Assembly: GCA_029859555.1 (NCBI GenBank)
Contig: JAOUCV010000068.1
Coordinates: forward strand, 1 to 9,155
Reading direction: 5' to 3'
DNA from: Gammaproteobacteria bacterium
Lineage (GTDB): Bacteria > Pseudomonadota > Gammaproteobacteria > UBA9214
Length of the DNA: 9,155 nucleotides
Of this stretch, positions 6,323-9,155 are shown piece by piece. The translations under genes and the position numbers were made by a program. Positions within the stretch are counted from its first letter, which is position 1. Every line of letters starts with the position of its first letter. The notes under the pieces were generated by a model. It saw only the letters and a program-made list of their open reading frames with translations, did not search any database and was not told where the DNA came from.

Positions 6323-7654
6323 TCAATCTCCTGATGGCCCGTACAGTACAGGATTTATCTCACTGATCGTGCCACGAAGCGGTAACGTTTCTATATCTTC
6401 TTTGACAGCCATTTTAACAACCCCGGGTGGCCAGCCATTGCCTTCAATAACTTCAAGCGACTCGAAAACATAGAGTCCGTTGTCCTGTAGCAAAAAATAT
6501 TTATATCGCCCCTTCCCCACTTCCATCGTTACCAGTTCCTGACGCTGTTTTGATATATAAGGCCTTGCTGCCTCGGCCAGCACCCGACCAATCACCTCGT
6601 AGCCAAGATCAACGGGATGACCATTCTCGTCTTCAGGATAAAGCGCTGCCGCCTGCATTGCCTGTTGTTGCAGCGGTTGCAACACATCAACATAGACAAC
6701 ACCGGGGTAAGACCGGATATCCCCGGCCAGCTGCTCGATATTCGCCTTCTCCCCGTCAACCAGCACTTGAAAATCCCGGGGTACCTGCAATTCCTCAGCT
6801 GAAACCTTGCGGGCATAAGCCAGTTCTTTAGTAGGAATAATGGTGAATAATACTTTCACATCACGACTGGCAACTGCTTCTGCAACCACACGGGCAACTT
6901 CAGACATGATTTTATAGCCCGCCTGAACGGCAGGATGGTCTGAATTGGAAACAAGTCGCAATGTCGGAGTAAACACCGTCTTCACGCCGTCATTAAACGT
7001 TACCGGCCATTGATCTTCTTTTGGCGCCGGGAAAACCGATTTCGGTGCGTCTCCGGCTGTTAATGTCTTGTCGGGTATTAAACCCTGCCAGTACGGGTTT
7101 CCGTAAACCTGTATAAAACTTTCCATCGGATCATTGCCACTGTAAAAAGCAATAATGATGACTTCAGGTCTGAATGCCAGCGCCTTTCCGAGCATATTCA
7201 GGTACTGTGGCGCTGCCCAGCCACCCACCGACATGTTGTAAAGTGTGGCGCCGTTTATATCCAGCCCTGACAGCAAAAAACCCGGCCAGTTGCGCTCAAC
7301 AACCGCATTATTCCCGTAGGTCTGGCTATCACCCACGGTAATTATTTTTGCCGAATGAGGAATTGACCGGTTTCTGAAGCCCAGTAAATCATTCGGTCCC
7401 AGGCCACCGATATCCGGGTAAAGGGGTATGGCCCTGACACGGGTAATCGGATCTTTAATCAGGTATTCCTGACTTTTGAAGTCATCCGCTCTAAACATAT
7501 TCTCAAAAAATGGCGGGACTTTTTTATCGATTTTGACCAGTTGCAAATCCGACGGCACCCCCAGCAAGTCCGGAGCAAGCCAACGGATAATCCCCAGGGC
7601 AACAACCAGGGTAATTGCAACACTTGTAATTGATACCAACCAGTCTTTCTTCAT
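6323..7654 (-). CDS. Membrane-anchored SGNH/GDSL-fold hydrolase-like protein of unknown role
   Basis: Protein of 443 residues that I can place only at fold level. The N-terminus (MKKDW, then hydrophobic residues about 7-26) looks like a signal anchor, placing the rest in the periplasm. SGNH-superfamily blocks follow in order: block I TVGDSQTYG with the candidate nucleophile S110, a glycine-rich block II SVGGW (142-146), block III SGND with N174, and block V around EDENGHPVDLGY with H346; the acidic partner may be D342 or E343. Such enzymes are esterases, lipases or polysaccharide O-acetyl transferases/esterases; no MBOAT acyltransferase partner is in view. After about residue 372 comes a basic, beta-looking tail of some 70 residues of unknown function. 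The ATG at 7654 has a poorly spaced AAGAGA upstream. The gene lies 44 bases after nadE and may be read from it. Sampled lines are about 35-50% GC, below pgeF and rluD at about 60%, which hints at separate acquisition. Fold likely; substrate unknown. Confidence 0.8.
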   Translation of the reverse strand: MKKDWLVSITSVAITLVVALGIIRWLAPDLLGVPSDLQLVKIDKKVPPFFENMFRADDFKSQEYLIKDPITRVRAIPLYPDIGGLGPNDLLGFRNRSIPHSAKIITVGDSQTYGNNAVVERNWPGFLLSGLDINGATLYNMSVGGWAAPQYLNMLGKALAFRPEVIIIAFYSGNDPMESFIQVYGNPYWQGLIPDKTLTAGDAPKSVFPAPKEDQWPVTFNDGVKTVFTPTLRLVSNSDHPAVQAGYKIMSEVARVVAEAVASRDVKVLFTIIPTKELAYARKVSAEELQVPRDFQVLVDGEKANIEQLAGDIRSYPGVVYVDVLQPLQQQAMQAAALYPEDENGHPVDLGYEVIGRVLAEAARPYISKQRQELVTMEVGKGRYKYFLLQDNGLYVFESLEVIEGNGWPPGVVKMAVKEDIETLPLRGTISEINPVLYGPSGD

Positions 7655-7698
7655 AAGAATGTATGTCTCTTGCTGCTTTTAAAGAGCCAGGCAGTGTT

Positions 7699-9155
7699 TT
7701 ATGAGTCGAATTTATTGCCTTTATGCGCAAATCCCGAAGTAATCGGATAGCGGCGGTCACGCCCGAAGGCCCGCCCTGTGATACGTACGCCGGGCGGTGC
7801 CTGCCGGCGTTTGTATTCATTACGATCCACCAGTGCGGCGACGCGTTCTACCATCGCCACCTCAAAACCGGCCGCCGCAATCTCTTCCACACTCTGATCC
7901 CGTTCTATGTAGCGTTCCAGAACCGGATCCAGCAGCGCATAGTCCGGCAGGCTGTCGGCATCCTTCTGATCCGGCGCCAGTTCCGCAGATGGCGGCCGGT
8001 CCAGCACACGTTGCGGGATTACCCGTCCGAGGCTGTTACGGTATTCACAGAGACGGTATACCAGCAATTTGGGTACATCCTTGATAGGCGCAAAACCACC
8101 CGCCATATCACCATAGAGCGTCGCATAGCCAACCGACATTTCACTCTTGTTACCGGTGGTCAGCAAGATCTTGCGCTTCTTGTTGGAAATCGCCATCAGG
8201 ATGATGCCGCGACAGCGTGCCTGAATATTCTCTTCTGTCGTATCTGGCTCCATACCCGTAAAAGTCTCCTGCAGTACCGCCTGAAAACTGCAAAACGGTG
8301 CCTCAATCGGAATCTCGTGATATTCAACACCCAGCGCCTGCGCCTCGGCACGTGCATCTTCAAGACTTATATCAGCGGTATAACGTGACGGCATCATCAC
8401 GGCTTCAATCCGGTCTGCCCCGATGGCATCTGCCGCGATGGCCAGTGTTAAAGCAGAATCGACACCACCGGAGAGACCCAGTACTGCACCCGCAAAGCGG
8501 TTTTTATCTATATAGTCGCGCACACCCAGCACCAGCACCCGGTAGATTTCCGCGATCTCATCTGCATGCGGCACGCACTCTCCCGGCAACGGGGTGACCG
8601 TCTCATTCACCTTGAAATCCACCGGGAACAAGCCGGCCTCGCAGGCCGCTACCCGCCGGGTGAGCTGACCGTTTTGATCGACAACGAATGAGCCGCCATC
8701 AAATACCAGCTCATCCTGACCGCCCACCAGGTTGACATACATCATCGGTATTTCCGACTTTCGGGCCAGGCAACCCATTAACATCTCGCGTTCTTCACGC
8801 TTGCCTGCATGGAACGGGGACGCATTGATATTAATTAACAGTCGGGCGCCAGCCGCCGTCGCCTGGCGCACCGGACCGGGTTCCCAGATATCCTCACACA
8901 CGGTTATACCGACCGGCACCGTCTTGATATTGACAACACAGGGGTGTTCTCCCGGTGAAAAATAACGCTTTTCATCGAACACACTGTAGTTGGGTAAATG
9001 CTGCTTGCGATAAACTGTGATGTCGCCATCCAGAAACATGCCGGCAACATTAAATAAATCTTCCTGCTGTTTTAGCGGGTAGCCAATAATGGCTGCGATG
9101 CCGGTAATCTGCTGCCGCAGGTGTTCCACGGCGGACTCAACACGCTCGATAAAAT
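7699..9155 (-). CDS. nadE: Glutamine-dependent NAD+ synthetase (two-domain NadE), N-terminus cut by window
   Basis: Catalyses the last step of NAD synthesis: ATP-dependent amidation of nicotinic acid adenine dinucleotide, using ammonia released from glutamine. The frame stays open to 9155, so the true start is outside. The first residues read FIERVESAVEHL, which falls inside the nitrilase domain of the family, so roughly 70 residues should be missing, including the catalytic glutamate. Counting from the GTG at 9129, the glutaminase domain shows YRKQHLPNY with catalytic K42 and ITVCEDIWEP with nucleophile C78. The synthetase domain begins near residue 190, with ATP-loop SGGVDS at 220-225, then PSRYTADIS, LLTTGNKSE and YGDMAGGFAPIKD. 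The C-terminal RRQAPPGVRIT and FGRDRRYPI are family landmarks. It is the glutamine-using type, not the short ammonia-dependent NadE of E. coli. The SGNH gene follows by 44 bases on the same strand. Confidence 0.97.
   Translation of the reverse strand, partial: FIERVESAVEHLRQQITGIAAIIGYPLKQQEDLFNVAGMFLDGDITVYRKQHLPNYSVFDEKRYFSPGEHPCVVNIKTVPVGITVCEDIWEPGPVRQATAAGARLLININASPFHAGKREEREMLMGCLARKSEIPMMYVNLVGGQDELVFDGGSFVVDQNGQLTRRVAACEAGLFPVDFKVNETVTPLPGECVPHADEIAEIYRVLVLGVRDYIDKNRFAGAVLGLSGGVDSALTLAIAADAIGADRIEAVMMPSRYTADISLEDARAEAQALGVEYHEIPIEAPFCSFQAVLQETFTGMEPDTTEENIQARCRGIILMAISNKKRKILLTTGNKSEMSVGYATLYGDMAGGFAPIKDVPKLLVYRLCEYRNSLGRVIPQRVLDRPPSAELAPDQKDADSLPDYALLDPVLERYIERDQSVEEIAAAGFEVAMVERVAALVDRNEYKRRQAPPGVRITGRAFGRDRRYPITSGFAHKGNKFDS

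Noticed and set aside
7723..8388. A 221-codon plus-strand frame
   Set aside because: It is antisense to the synthetase domain of NadE, whose motifs are intact in the other strand.
9127..9129. GTG at 9129 as the start of nadE
   Set aside because: The same frame continues to the window edge with family-like residues (FIERVESA), and starting here would remove the first part of the glutaminase domain.

Overview
The window reads as a chromosomal core region of a gammaproteobacterium. The divergent pair bamD / rluD, with pgeF and clpB following rluD on the same strand, matches the bamD-rluD-yfiH(pgeF)-clpB neighbourhood of Escherichia coli and many other Gammaproteobacteria. ClpB aligns to E. coli numbering without a shift across both nucleotide-binding domains. 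Base composition is moderate: hand counts on single 60-base lines gave about 60% GC in pgeF and rluD, about 47-57% in bamD and nadE, and about 35-50% in the SGNH gene. I cannot name a genus.

Layout from left to right: clpB (minus, its end cut off by the window), preceded by a strong sigma-32-type heat-shock promoter; a ZIP-family metal transporter gene (minus) lying between pgeF and clpB, where E. coli has nothing; pgeF (minus); rluD (minus), whose 3' end overlaps pgeF; a short divergent intergenic region with overlapping -10-like elements facing both ways; bamD (plus); a 120-base convergent gap with inverted repeats; an envelope-anchored SGNH/GDSL-fold protein of unknown role (minus); and nadE (minus, its start cut off by the window), the two-domain glutamine-dependent NAD+ synthetase.

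Most genes are housekeeping: outer-membrane protein assembly (bamD), ribosome modification (rluD), peptidoglycan-precursor quality control (pgeF), protein disaggregation (clpB) and NAD synthesis (nadE). They share a neighbourhood rather than one pathway. rluD and pgeF are very likely co-transcribed, and the ZIP gene may extend that unit. clpB has its own stress promoter. The SGNH gene follows nadE by 44 bases and may be read from it.

The accessory elements are the ZIP gene and the SGNH gene. I found no mobile element, RNA gene, CRISPR array or clearly new multi-gene system. The findings below are modest: two insertions in a conserved block, a heat-shock promoter, the loss of the canonical internal clpB start codon, a possible bidirectional promoter and a structured convergent gap.
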